NCBI GenBank assembly: GCA_022925895.1
Contig: JAKSYS010000104.1
Span: forward strand, 56,787 to 120,786
Direction of reading: 5' to 3'
DNA length: 64,000 bases
Source of the DNA: Fragilaria crotonensis
Lineage: Eukaryota; Bacillariophyta; Fragilariophyceae; Fragilariales; Fragilariaceae
Below are positions 32,679-43,148 of the stretch, one piece after another (the stretch's first letter is position 1; the number at the start of each line of letters is the position of its first letter). A program made the translations under genes and the position numbers. The notes under the pieces are model-generated. The model was given only the letters and a program-made list of their open reading frames with translations. It was not told the origin of the DNA and did no database searches.

Positions 32679-34826
32679 TCAGGCCTTCATGAGATTGCTC
32701 TCTGTCATCTTCTTGAGTCGCACCAAAAGTGCAGGGGGCACTGTAATCCCTCCCGGTGGAATACTATGGTTGTAGGTGCACATCACATTGGAGCACTCCC
32801 CAAAGTAAACAAAGTCCATACAGGTTCCTCGCGGCCCCAACACCATTTGGGCAAAAGCTTGTTTCTCGGTACGCATGAGCTCTCGCATTCCAATTCCCGG
32901 CTTCTGTTCGCGGAATGGACCCATGATCGCGGTGATTTCTGGGACAGGTGCTGGGTTGGTGTGGGCCTGTCCACTGGCAGACCTGGTACTCGTTGCCGCA
33001 AGGTGCCCTTGCTGGGACACACTGAGTGTCGAGATGGTCGAACCGGCCGTCGATCCACCACTCCTAGACAAGTTGTCCGACACAATTGATGGAGTTGCAA
33101 CTCCTCCACCAATAAGCCTGACTACCGGGCAGTTCAACGATGTCTTCAGGGAGCATGACTTCACCCAATGCCTTGTCAAAGCCAGCTCAGACCTTGCTGG
33201 CAGTGGTCCTGGGTGCGAGAAGCATGCCCTGGCATCAATGAAGACTTGCCAGAGCAGTTCCACAACCATAGCTGGCTGGAGGACTTCGTAGACCGCAACC
33301 ATCTGACCAAGGAGCTGGAACAGGGCACGCACTTCAATTGCATGCGGGCACGTCGGCAGGAACAGGACATCCAACAGCTTGATGTAGCGCCGGAGCAGCT
33401 CACGCATTCCATGGTAGGTGGTAGGGCACTTCCCTGGCTCCGCCTCCAAGGTTTGCACATCAGCCGTGGAGAGAAAGGTTGCCCTGTCTGCCCGTTCCTG
33501 AATTCGACGGCGCTTTGCCTGGTGCTCCACCGTCACAGCCATGACACAGAATGGGGAGATGCCGCGGTGGCAGTTCTCAAACGACAGGTCATTGTCGTAC
33601 CCGAATCGGAGTTCTTTAACATCGCGGACTAGTTCCGGAGACACATAGATTCTAACGGGATCAAGGTCCTCCACCGTTGGTAGCAAGTAGTTCTGCAGCA
33701 CTGCCTCAATCCGAGTCAAAGTCCTGCCCTCGACTAGCATGGTTGCATAGATTGAAGGGAAATCCCGCTCTGTCGCGAGCTCTGCAAACAGCCCACATGC
33801 CACCATGATGCGAGTTTTCTCATATGGCGAGTACTCCTTGGACTCTTTCCCTCCTGGTGCTGCCATCGACGCTGCTTGCTGCTGCTCTGCCGCAAGCTCC
33901 CTTGGATCCTGCTGCCAGGTTGGGAGGACAGGTGGAGTTGGCGAGCGGAATGCTGCAAGCCTCATACTCATCCACCTGAGCACCTCTCGCTCTGCAACAA
34001 GTACCGGTGTTAACCACCGGATATCCAATATACTGCGTTTTTTGGGGGCACCACTAACACCAGCACGCACACACGCTGTCAAACACCAGTCAACAAGGGA
34101 TGCAGATTGATTCCTAAGTACATCAGACTCTAGACCTGCCACCAACGATTGCATCACCTTGAGCGCCTCCTCAGGCGCCTGGAACCCAAGGAAATATGGG
34201 ACCCACGTCATTGGGAGCACGTGAAGCCTTGGTACAAGTCTCTCGCTGGAATCCGCTGGGCCGGGCTGGATTGATACTAACCTGGAAACCCCTGCCTGTG
34301 GCGCCATCGCCGCATACTGGGAGGCCACACTTGCTGCAGTTGGAACACGGACAATACTAGGCACCAGTGATCCGATCATCCCTCCATCCGGCATCTGCAG
34401 CAGAGTTGGCAACTGCCCTGTCTCCGCATCAACCTCGCCCAAATATCCGAAGGTCTTGCCCTGCAAGTACCCAGCCCTGTCGCCCAGCCTTCCTACATAC
34501 TTGCCAATACGAGACATCACTGATACCACGGCTTCCTGCCCCTCCAACGTAGTAACGGTCAAAAACGGGCATAGCCCTTCGTCTCCGAGAACCGCGTTTG
34601 CCATATCACCAACCTGCTCCTGGTGGGCTGCAGATGCCCGGTCTTCAGGAAGTTGGTCGAAGTGTGCCTTCACGTTCACGACGTACGAGAGTTCTGCTGC
34701 TAGTGTCGACACACGTGTCGGGGACACTACCCACCCAGTAATAGTACCTGGCGCAGCATCGTATGCATGCTGTGGGCCCTCGCGCGTATGCAGAGGGGCT
34801 CCGACGGGGTTTTCCACGTTGGCCAT
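32679..34826 (-). CDS. Gag-like ORF1 of the Ngaro-like element
   Basis: 715 codons, uninterrupted. The ATG lies only three bases past the inner end of repeat A1, so A1 probably acts as promoter and 5' leader. Near the C terminus CMDFVYFGECSNVMCTYNH has the spacing of a CCCH zinc finger (C-x8-C-x4-C-x3-H type), suited to RNA binding. No other domain recognised. By position and by comparison with DIRS-order elements it should be the structural protein that packages the RNA; that role is inferred. Confidence 0.75.
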   Translation of the reverse strand: MANVENPVGAPLHTREGPQHAYDAAPGTITGWVVSPTRVSTLAAELSYVVNVKAHFDQLPEDRASAAHQEQVGDMANAVLGDEGLCPFLTVTTLEGQEAVVSVMSRIGKYVGRLGDRAGYLQGKTFGYLGEVDAETGQLPTLLQMPDGGMIGSLVPSIVRVPTAASVASQYAAMAPQAGVSRLVSIQPGPADSSERLVPRLHVLPMTWVPYFLGFQAPEEALKVMQSLVAGLESDVLRNQSASLVDWCLTACVRAGVSGAPKKRSILDIRWLTPVLVAEREVLRWMSMRLAAFRSPTPPVLPTWQQDPRELAAEQQQAASMAAPGGKESKEYSPYEKTRIMVACGLFAELATERDFPSIYATMLVEGRTLTRIEAVLQNYLLPTVEDLDPVRIYVSPELVRDVKELRFGYDNDLSFENCHRGISPFCVMAVTVEHQAKRRRIQERADRATFLSTADVQTLEAEPGKCPTTYHGMRELLRRYIKLLDVLFLPTCPHAIEVRALFQLLGQMVAVYEVLQPAMVVELLWQVFIDARACFSHPGPLPARSELALTRHWVKSCSLKTSLNCPVVRLIGGGVATPSIVSDNLSRSGGSTAGSTISTLSVSQQGHLAATSTRSASGQAHTNPAPVPEITAIMGPFREQKPGIGMRELMRTEKQAFAQMVLGPRGTCMDFVYFGECSNVMCTYNHSIPPGGITVPPALLVRLKKMTESNLMKA

Positions 34827-35156
34827 CTTCTAAACCACTACTTGATCAATCACTCAACAAGAACAGTGATTGTTTGGAATTCTCGCTTTACAATCTGCGT
34901 TACGATCTGACCACGTAATTCATACGCACATGTTGCAGCATTTTTAGTATGTGGTACAGGCGGTCATTTGATCGTGGCTACGTCAGATGTGGTATGGAGG
35001 TCCGTTCGTTCAGTGTGCCGTACGCGTTGCATACTACACGTACCATGTACACATACGTCATACGACATATACATACTCGAACCCCTGACTCGAAGTATGC
35101 ATACAAGATACAATATGTCATATGTCATATTTAAAGTGTGTGATTCTACTACTTGT

Positions 35157-35200
35157 AGCCATTAGCCATTAGCCATTAGCCATTAGCCATTAGCCATTAG
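35157..35200. repeat. Heptanucleotide tandem AGCCATT
   Basis: About six copies of AGCCATT. The hAT element at 35201 inserted in this tract; the right flank after 38009 continues with GCCATTAGCCAT. Confidence 0.93.
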
Positions 35201-38009
35201 CAGGCATGTTTATTTAAGGCGATCTCCCGGGTTCCCGCCTCAACTTCCTAAAATTGACCCTGACGCGGCGCCTAAAACAAGCAATTTTTTGCCCGTGTGC
35301 CTAATCGGAGCCTGACTTTTGCCTAGAATAAGCACATCTATATTTGCAGCTGCATGTTGCTACATTGTCCCTTGCCACCATGTCCTCGCGTTCTTCTGAA
35401 CATGTGAAGTCCAATGATGCTCGGTTAGGGCTTCAAATAGCATCGCGACACGTCAAAACTTCGAAAGTGATCGGAATTCAGTGCCGTTTTTGCATGGTGT
35501 TTGGTCGCGAGGAAAGATCTGGCACCAAACGAAAGGCACGTACTGCTGTGAAGGGATGGTCGGCACCATTTCGCTATGACAATATTGAGATTCATATGCG
35601 ACAACAGCATGCCGTCCATTTTGAACGCTACGAGCGCCTTGACCGGAAGGATAAGGATGCACGTGAAGAATTTTTTCGAGATCGCGAGAATTATGATTCT
35701 AGTACTGGTACCGGCTGTCCTCCATCAAAGGATATTACAATCAAATCTCACTTTCCGTCATTGTCTCCAAACACCAAGCCAATTATTTTTACAATTGCAA
35801 AGAAGGATATTGTTGATGTAATTGTTGGCGACATGTTTTTTGATCCTGCAGATGATGCTGAAGATACGATTGATGATGACGACAATGCCGATGGTAGTAA
35901 TGGTTCCAACTCAACAGCATTTGGAAGTGAGCGAGAGCTTAACGCCTCAAAGCGTAAACGTCAGAAAACAGCCGCTACAGCAAAGACGAGCTCTCAGATT
36001 GTTCAAGCGAGTTGGTGATAACAATCTGGAGGAGGATGAGCAAGATTATTCCTATTCAGTGAAAATTCCGCATCAAAGGCAACGCTCTTGATTTGGCGGT
36101 AAGGTACACATCATGTGGCACTTCCTTCAGAATGACAGCCGAGATCATTGGTTGTACATATGATGTTCTAGGTGACCCGCGTTTGCGACATTGTTGTCGG
36201 CAAGATGTGAGCAACTACATCAGAGTTGTCGGCGCCGTCAACTTACAGCGTATTTCGGACCTGTTGTCCCGCTCCTGGGGTTTCTCACTTGCCCTTGACT
36301 CTGCAACACACCAGAGTACATCATACCTTGACTTGCGCTTCCGTCTTTTTGTTAAGGAGCAAGGAACCATAGTCTGTCTTCATGGTTGTTCCCTTCCGAT
36401 GTTTGATCGGCACACCGGTGAAGTTATGTTTGACATGGTGACGAAGTTCTTAAGTGTACTTTGTCCAGAGTGGAAGATTCGTCTGATTGGTGTGGCTTCT
36501 GATGGAGCTCGTAATATGACAGGCCGTGTTGCCGGTGTGGTTACCAGACTTGCCTCTGCCATGCATGAAAGTTGCCCGTTGACTCGCATCTGGTGCGGAG
36601 CTCACCAACTCGACCTAGTGATGGAGTACATCATGAACAACGTCATCAAGGAGCGATTCTTTGGCATCATGACAGCTTTCATCTCTCATCTCACGCGGCA
36701 ATTGAATTTGATCGCAGACATGAAGACGACCTGCCCTCGCATTGTTAACCGATGGCTATCAACAGCAAAGGTTACGAAATGGTTTAAGTTCCACCGCGCA
36801 CAGTTGCTTCAACACATAGAATCAAAGCATCCTGCATCGGCACCACCACGTCTCTGGTGGGTTTCATTAATGGCGATGCAGCATTTTACACATCGGACTT
36901 CAGTTGCCTTTTGCTCCATCCAAGGCTTAACAACCCTCCTAGAGCAGCAGCAGGCGGCGTTGAATGACCTTGTTGGATTTTTTAAGGAGGATGTTGGAGT
37001 GGAGGGTCCGCTTGATGCTGAAGCCATTGGAGATCTGGATTTGTTGACCCACGTTATGGATGGGAAGTATGCGGTGCCGCTTTCAAGTGTCCACAAATTC
37101 TTATGTGGTCTGGCAAGCTGGATTGATACGTTGATTGATGAAGCAATCGATGTTGACAGAAACAACTTGTTTAAGGACATCGGCCAAGTTTATGTCACAG
37201 CCTGCAATCGGATCGACTCAATCTGTGTGCATCGCAATCACAATAATGATCCATTTGATGATCCTACCGCGTTACCTCCTGTGCTTCCGCATGAGATCGT
37301 CAAGCTTTCTGCTTTCCAATTTCTTCAGAAAATTCGTAAGGACACGTTTCGTTTGGATCACCGCTACTCATCCTCTCAGATTGATTTGATTGCGGATGAG
37401 CAGAAGGCACTCCGACATGCATACCGAACGGAAGAACCTGTGTTGAAGGATGCAATTGATCAGATTTCAGGCAGATCAAGTTTTAAGGAAGGATGGAGTG
37501 CGATTGCTGGAGCTCGATTCCAGAATTTGATTGATTATTGTGGAGTTGTTGCAACCTTGTTCCCTGGCACGAGCACGGTTGAGTCTGATTTTTCGGTTCT
37601 TCGTTGGGAGAAAGATGGATTTCGAAAACAACTTTCTGACATCGGATTGGAAGGGGTTATGCAAGCTAAGCAATATTGTTTCATTCACCAACTCCTCCCA
37701 CCTGAAAGGAATGCTGCATGAAAGTCCCCAAGAATAGATGGGATGATGCCGAATAACACAGTCCCGCGATAAGGATGATAGACTGCATGACTGCATGGTA
37801 CTGTTGCTCCTCTAGCCTTCTCTATGTATCGTCCTCCGTCGTCAGCACGCTACTGGCACTGTAGCAGCGTACGTAGTAGTGCACTAGGATTTCTACGTGG
37901 AAATTAGTATGCATTTCTACTGCCTAAAGTAGGCGCGTTCATTCGCATTCGGCGCCTAAAATAGCTTATTCGAGGGAAATAAGGCTACCGCCTTAAATAA
38001 ACATGCCTG
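35201..38009 (+). mobile_element. hAT-superfamily DNA transposon with TIRs and 8-bp target duplication
   Basis: Left end CAGGCATGTTTATTTAAGG; right end is its inverted complement (CCTTAAATAAACATGCCTG, with one further G:C position matching). Both ends are flanked by GCCATTAG (35193-35200 and 38010-38017), the 8-bp duplication expected for hAT. The target lay inside a GCCATTA tandem, so the duplication could be blurred by the repeat, but the position fits exactly. The element is 2809 bp and contains one transposase gene. Confidence 0.9.
35380..37721 (+). CDS. hAT transposase with BED-like finger (two frame changes)
   Basis: Cut-and-paste transposase. The N-terminal part carries a BED-type finger: CRFCMVFGRE, then FRYDNIEIHMRQQHAVHF (C-x2-C...H-x4-H). 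An acidic linker follows. The catalytic region includes LGVASDGARNMTG (second Asp) and WCGAHQLDLVMEY. The C terminus has PGTSTVESDFSVLRWEK, the dimerisation region. ATG at 35380 sits in a good context (GCCACCATG). Frame changes lie near 36005 and 36062, between SSQIVQ and VGDNN and between YSYSVK and RIKGNALDLAVRYT, the second at an A run; otherwise the frame is open, so the copy may be intact in the organism. Confidence 0.85.
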
Positions 38010-38046
38010 GCCATTAGCCATGCAGTCGTCATAAGGCGAACGGTGT

Positions 38047-38691
38047 CAAGGCTGGCATTGGTAGGTTTTCTAATTCAGGTTTTTGTAGGCGGTTATATTA
38101 AAAAACTGAACTACCGGTAGTAGATTTTGTTTCCAGACGGAAAATCTAGGTTTTTGGTGTTATTCAAATGTGATCCCTACTAGAGCTGTAGTTTCCAGCA
38201 TTGCACTCATTTCAGCTCTGCTGCAGTGTCAACAACAACATTGAGCAGTACAATTCAATGATCATGGAAATGAATGAGGGTGATGTTGTTGCCAACATTG
38301 ACAAAAATAATCCTGCAGGTACAGCAGATTCTCAAGAGCACCACAGCATTAGGAGAATGCAGTGCCATCACTTTTGGCAGCAATTGACAAATGATCTTGC
38401 CAAGGAAATTGAATGGTGCTGTTTGCTGGCATTGTTGCATCAGATATCATCACCACAAGAATGGAATAGGCAATGGTGCATCTCATGCATGTCATGCCTT
38501 TTGATTAACAATGAACCGTATTGAAAATTGAGAATATGGATCACCCCATGTAGTTCATGGCCACATAGGACATGGTACACAAAAGGTTCATTTTGGTTTT
38601 TGTAGGTTACTCAAAGGTTTTTGTTGGTTTTCGTAGCAAAACCTAAAACCTAACTTTCTCAAAAACAAAAATCAGGTTTTTGCCAGCCCTG
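38047..38691. mobile_element. Possible short hAT-like MITE
   Basis: The left end CAAGGCTGGCA (38047) and the complement of the right end, CAGGGCTGGCA (38691), differ at one of 11 bases, and CAGGGCTGGC is a common hAT terminus. Both ends contain repeated AGGTTTTTG motifs. No convincing 8-bp duplication is seen (AACGGTGT against CTGACTGT), so this is tentative. The interior frame 38201-38524 is not recognised. Confidence 0.3.
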
Positions 38692-40529
38692 CTGACTGTA
38701 TCATTGCTATTGGAGGACTCCTACTCTAGCATAGTACTAGGAGCACAAGTACAAGCATAAGCACAGAAGTGGTAGTGTTACCTATTTCATGCATTTTCAA
38801 TGTATTTGTACATGAATACTTGCTTCCTTTCTGCTGAAATCAATTTTATTGATGACAGGAATCTCTGACCAATTATAAAGCATCAATGATTCTGTGAGGA
38901 TCGTAAGTTGATCACATTGAAAGTTGCAAACTTGACATAGTCACATTAATTTTGATAACCCCATCATATCAATTTCTCAAAATTTGATTTTTTCAATACA
39001 AAATGTGTATTGTAAAACTTTTCGCAGGTACCTCGCGCGAACCTCAAACTGAATGAAGAGCTTTTTGCCGGTTGCATCCAAACCGTTGCGAGCTTCCAAA
39101 AAATTCTTGACTCCTACAACCACGTTAAGCTTGCTCAAAATGCACGTCCTCATGAAACCAGGCGAGCTGTGAAGGTCTGGTTGTTGATGTTTCCGGTGCT
39201 CAAGCAAGAATGCATGCTCCTTCAGAAATCACCAACAAGGACTGGATTGAAGTCATCAGATGCTGCTGGGTGCTACCTGAGTCAAATGCTTAGGGACACT
39301 TGAAGGACCTACGGAAAAGGATGTCATCATCCACAACTCCTGTCTTTTGATTGAGATTGGAAAACAAACATTCCATCTGTGGATGAAGTTTAAATGTGCG
39401 ACCCTATAGATGTTTGTGTTGAGAAGCTGTTTGAAGCATTTAGATTCAATAACAAAAGCCTTCTCCTCTCCATTTAGCTTGCACCACGTGCCTTGAATGT
39501 TTTCAAAAAACAGATGGCCAAAATAGCACATGCAAAAAGCAAGGGTGTGGCACTACTGTCCTTTAGATCGCAATATTAGTTCATTTGACTAGCGAGCTTG
39601 GTAATCAGAAATCCACCAATATCCATCCTCCTCCAATCTACTTTTACAAGAAGAGCAGGATGTAGTACTGTACCATTCTGCATTGTACAATACATTCTGA
39701 GCTTTCGCCGACGACTAAGCGGTAGTACCTATTAATTTTTTTAGTCCACTACTATGTTCATGTTTGTACTCGGAGAATCAAGTATCAAGTACCTGTACTC
39801 CAGTACCAGGTACAGAGTACAGAGTAGTTCAACAGCTTAATGTTTGATTTGGGAGTGTGGGAATATGCATACACGAGCTGCGCGCGATCTGTGCAATCAT
39901 GAACCGTCCAACTGGCTGTCCGGCTACCAATGTTGTCACTCTAGTATGCTGACTACTCATTCCAATTACTGTTTTGTGAGGGCATCGAAACAAAATTACT
40001 TCCAAGTTAATCTTGCCATCACTTATACTGTAGCAAAACCATTCTGCAGGGAATTCAGTCTTTGGAGTACCTCAGCTAGTAGTCATATGCTGATGTATTC
40101 AGATGCAATTTCTACGTCAATGGGCAATACACCCGTTCCCATAATTTACGATCAAGCAACCCAGCGGAAGCGCTGCTAGAACTGCGTTCTCTTGGATCGG
40201 AATTGAGCGCACAAACGATGTTCATATAAAATTCTCCATGCAGTCCACGTCTGCCGGCTGCCGGTAGTCCATGGACCAGTAGCCTGGCAGGCGAGCAACG
40301 GGCGCATTGCAAGATTCGGCATTCGGCAGTCGGCAGTTGGGAGTTCTGTGGGTCGAGTCGTTGCGTTCCGGGTCTCTCTTCTCATTTTCTATTCGGCTGT
40401 TCCGGAAGCGTACGTCCTCGGACCGGCGTGGTCATCCCACAGTTTTTTTCGTTCAATGACGCCATTCTGTGCACCTCGCTAGCACCCGTCGCAGTAGCTT
40501 CCAACTTCCAAGGGACGCAGACGTGCACC
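38692..40529. other. Spacer with anonymous debris
   Basis: Frames at 38977-39207 and 39256-39531 on minus are not recognised and may be decayed mobile DNA. From 39,650 the sequence is GTAC-rich. The last 150 bases before 40530 are the probable 5' region of the PH gene. Confidence 0.4.
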
Positions 40530-41241
40530 ATGAGCGGCATGCGATTGATGCGTCCTCACTTTGTGGATCCACAAACAAACATTGTATACGATACAAATTC
40601 TGCGGATTACGAAGGATGGTTAACAAAGCAAAGTTCATGGCTCAAGGTACGTGAGTGTGACTCCTAATAATGATTCTGTCGCACGAGTAGCTTGGGTTAC
40701 GTGGGAATCAAACTATCTGTAGTAGAATACCAAGTTCTTGCAGAAGTTCATCGTGCTTGACCTTGACCACTGCTCTTGTCAGAGTAAACCAAACGGTATT
40801 CAACTCGTTCATTCTATCTCACTACTTCCCTTGACAAAATGTTCGCTTTTTTAAAAGGATTGGCGTCGTCGCTACTTTATACTCAAGGGTTCCAAGCTAT
40901 TCTTTGCCAAGACAGATTACAGTGCTCCACATGGTATGATTGATTTGTCGCAATGCACGACGGTGAAATCTGCGGACTTGAAATCCAAGAAACGAAATTC
41001 ATTTGAAATCTCCACTCCGGAAACGACGTTTCTAATGTACGCGGATACTGAAAAAGAAAAGGACGATTGGATTGGAAGTGTGGGAAAATCCATCGTTCGG
41101 TGTTCGAATACCTATTATCGAACTCCAGCCACTAACTCGAATGCACAAGATGGATCATCGCAACAGCCCCAGACGCTCAACCAGCAGGATGACGACGATG
41201 ACCTTTATTCGGATGATGGAAATGGCTATTTCAATGACTGA
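40530..41241 (+). CDS. Pleckstrin-homology domain protein, PH1-like
   Basis: Small 166-residue protein that is essentially one PH domain, expected to bind phosphoinositides or a protein partner at membranes. Exon 1 is 40530-40646, intron 40647-40857 (GTACGT...AAAAG), exon 2 40858-41241. The joined frame runs YEGWLTKQSSWLK then DWRRRYFILKGSKLFFAK, ending in FLMYADTEKEKDDWIGSVGK with the conserved tryptophan of the C-terminal helix. The plan resembles plant PH1-type single-domain proteins. The tail is rich in Gln and Asp (QQDDDDDLYSDD). ATG at 40530 lies in CACCATG. Convergent with the DCC gene. Confidence 0.88.
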
Positions 41242-41581
41242 GACACTGAACGTTGTCCTGCGTGTGTGTGGAGTTGTTGCTCCTCTACGTAGTACATGTG
41301 TTTCCGTATGATTGCAGCGATGCAAATGTCTCGCCTCGTCGTAGTGTATGGCCTCGACTGATAGAATTGACACGGCAATCCCGCCACGACTACATCTGTG
41401 GCTGATTTCCGTTCGATGGCAAAGGAGTTGGGCATTTCGTGACGATTACTGTAGCGTCTGTTCTTTATATAGTAGCCAAACAGTCGCACACAGGTGTGAT
41501 TTTGTTCATTCAATGCCTCCTCGTTCTTGTGGTTGTTCCATTGTCAATACTCCAATCATCCTAATTTTTAAAAACGTACCA
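41242..41581. other. Spacer between convergent 3' ends
   Basis: Non-coding between the PH and DCC genes. No feature recognised. Confidence 0.4.
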
Positions 41582-42383
41582 CTATGCCAACCCCTCTGGA
41601 TCCTTGACAAATCGATCATCAAATTCTCCATCAAAGTCCACTCGACACGAATCTCGTTCACCGAATCGATATCGATTGTGCGACACAACATGGTACAGTT
41701 CATCGCGCACAATACGTGGGATGAGGAATCCCAAATGTCCCAATCCCACAAAGAGCGGACCATCGAGTCCTTGCGAGATGCGCAGAATGGCATCCGATTC
41801 CGACCAATGCTTCCAGTCCGATTCAATCACAACGATGCTCGACATGTCTTGCGGTGAACGACCGACATGGAGTAAAAGAGATTGGCCAATTTTACTTTGC
41901 ATGGAGGCGAACCGGAAATTGGCTGGTGTATACGTACCATGAAGCAAAAGAGAGCGAGCCATGTCAGCAATTTTGTTCTGCGAGTGTGACGAGAGGAGGA
42001 AAATTGAAGACCAACCAGTGTGGTACTTTGAAGCACTCACCTTTGGAATCGTGATCCAGTGCAAAATTGACACCACCATTACAGAGGTTACATACTCCAT
42101 CGAAGAGAATGACAGGTCGTTGGTCCTTTTCAAAGGCACTATTAGCTAACGAATTCCAATCCCATCCTACATGTTGGCTGGAGAATGCGGCAGTATTTGG
42201 AGCAGAGAGAGACACTTTCAGAGGACGCGCCCCACGATTTGATGCCGCAGCTGTGATTGTAGCTGACGGAGGCATGTAATTACAGTACAAATCCGTGGCT
42301 TGAATAGGGCACGGAACAAAGCCAGCAGCCCCGGTCGTTGCAACTGCAAGTAACGACATTACAAGCACAGTTGTCGACTTCAT
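41582..42383 (-). CDS. DCC-family thiol-disulfide oxidoreductase, probably organelle-targeted
   Basis: Exon 1 42383-42041, intron 42040-41923 (GTGAGTG...CACCAG), exon 2 41922-41582; the joined frame gives 227 residues. The N terminus MKSTTVLVMSLLAVATTGAAGF is a signal peptide, with a Phe after Gly-Ala-Ala-Gly that resembles the ASAFAP cleavage motif of diatom plastid presequences. The catalytic motif is VILFDGVCNLCNGGVNF (D-G-x-C-x-x-C), characteristic of the DCC/DUF393 family. NFRFASMQSKIGQSLL, from exon 2, is the conserved following helix; RISQGLDGPL and HVVSHNRYRFG complete the family pattern. Redox role inferred from the family; plastid location from the leader. Confidence 0.87.
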
Positions 42384-42632
42384 TGTTTCGTTTACTTTTC
42401 AAGTACGGAAGCAGCTCCAAAACTTTAGGTTCGGTAATTGTATGGGACTGGAACCAGAGATCAAGGTGTGACAACGACTGCAATCGATCAGTATTAAGTC
42501 GTCACTCGACACAGCTTGTTGGCTTTCGCAGGAAGAACCTCAAGCCTTTCAGGTCCCTTCAGTCTATGTACTTGTACCAGAAGACCAGAAGTGCTCTCGG
42601 AGTAATGTATTGACAACCTTGTCGTACATATG
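42384..42632. other. 5' flank of the DCC gene, up to the Copia LTR
   Basis: Contains the promoter side of the minus-strand DCC gene. It ends with CATATG (42627-42632), the likely target site duplication of the Copia element. Confidence 0.4.
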
Positions 42633-43148
42633 TGTTAAATCACCGTACCGTAGTAACCCTACAGTAGCTTTCTGAAAATACTCGTCTAGAATGTGACAGT
42701 AGATCGACCTCTACCCAATTCCTGTTTTCCTGTATTGTGAGCTTTATAGATTAGCAATCTAAACCTAAAGTCATCATTGCATCAGTGATGAGAGCCTTTT
42801 AAGCTCTCCAATCCAACTGACAAGTGACTTTTCATGTAGCCCTTACACAATCCAAACGTCTGAAGACATAACCCAATTTTGCACTTCCAGTACCTTTTAC
42901 TTGCGTGCAGTCTTCAGCCATAAGGGCTAACTCCACCTAGAGTAGAAGCCTGCAGCCTGGGAAGTCTTCCAGGTCTTTCAGACTTGCCCTTTCTGCCAAT
43001 GGTCGTCCAATCATGGTGACCACAAGGCTCACTCCGATGCACTGGACATACTGCAGTTGCACTGTTGTACTCACACTGTTCGACGTACTGTGCGTCGTCT
43101 ACTACTGTTGTACTCGACTCACATACCGTAGTGCAGTAAACCTTGACA
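42633..43148 (-). repeat. 3' LTR of the Copia element
   Basis: 516 bp, near-identical to 54493-55006. Differences seen: CCAATT/TCACTT near 42718 and one-base length changes in GCCTTTT/GCTTTT and ACTTTT/ACTTT. Confidence 0.93.

Larger units (their letters stand above)
28422..35030 (-). mobile_element. Ngaro/PAT-like tyrosine-recombinase retrotransposon, complete
   Basis: Read on the minus strand, the order is A1 (35030-34830), Gag-like ORF, RT-RNase H ORF, tyrosine recombinase ORF, B1 (29115-28887), A2 (28887-28687), B2 (28650-28422). This A1-ORFs-B1-A2-B2 layout is the split direct repeat structure of Ngaro/PAT/VIPER-like DIRS-order elements, which insert through a circular intermediate and make no target duplication. 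The two A copies (201 bp) and the two B copies (229 bp) look identical when read side by side, and all three ORFs are open, so this copy is young and may be active. I see no methyltransferase domain, unlike DIRS1. The subfamily name is inferred from layout. Confidence 0.9.

Noticed and set aside
41348-41857. Plus-strand frame of 169 codons
   Set aside because: Antisense to exon 2 of the DCC gene, which has the conserved motifs.
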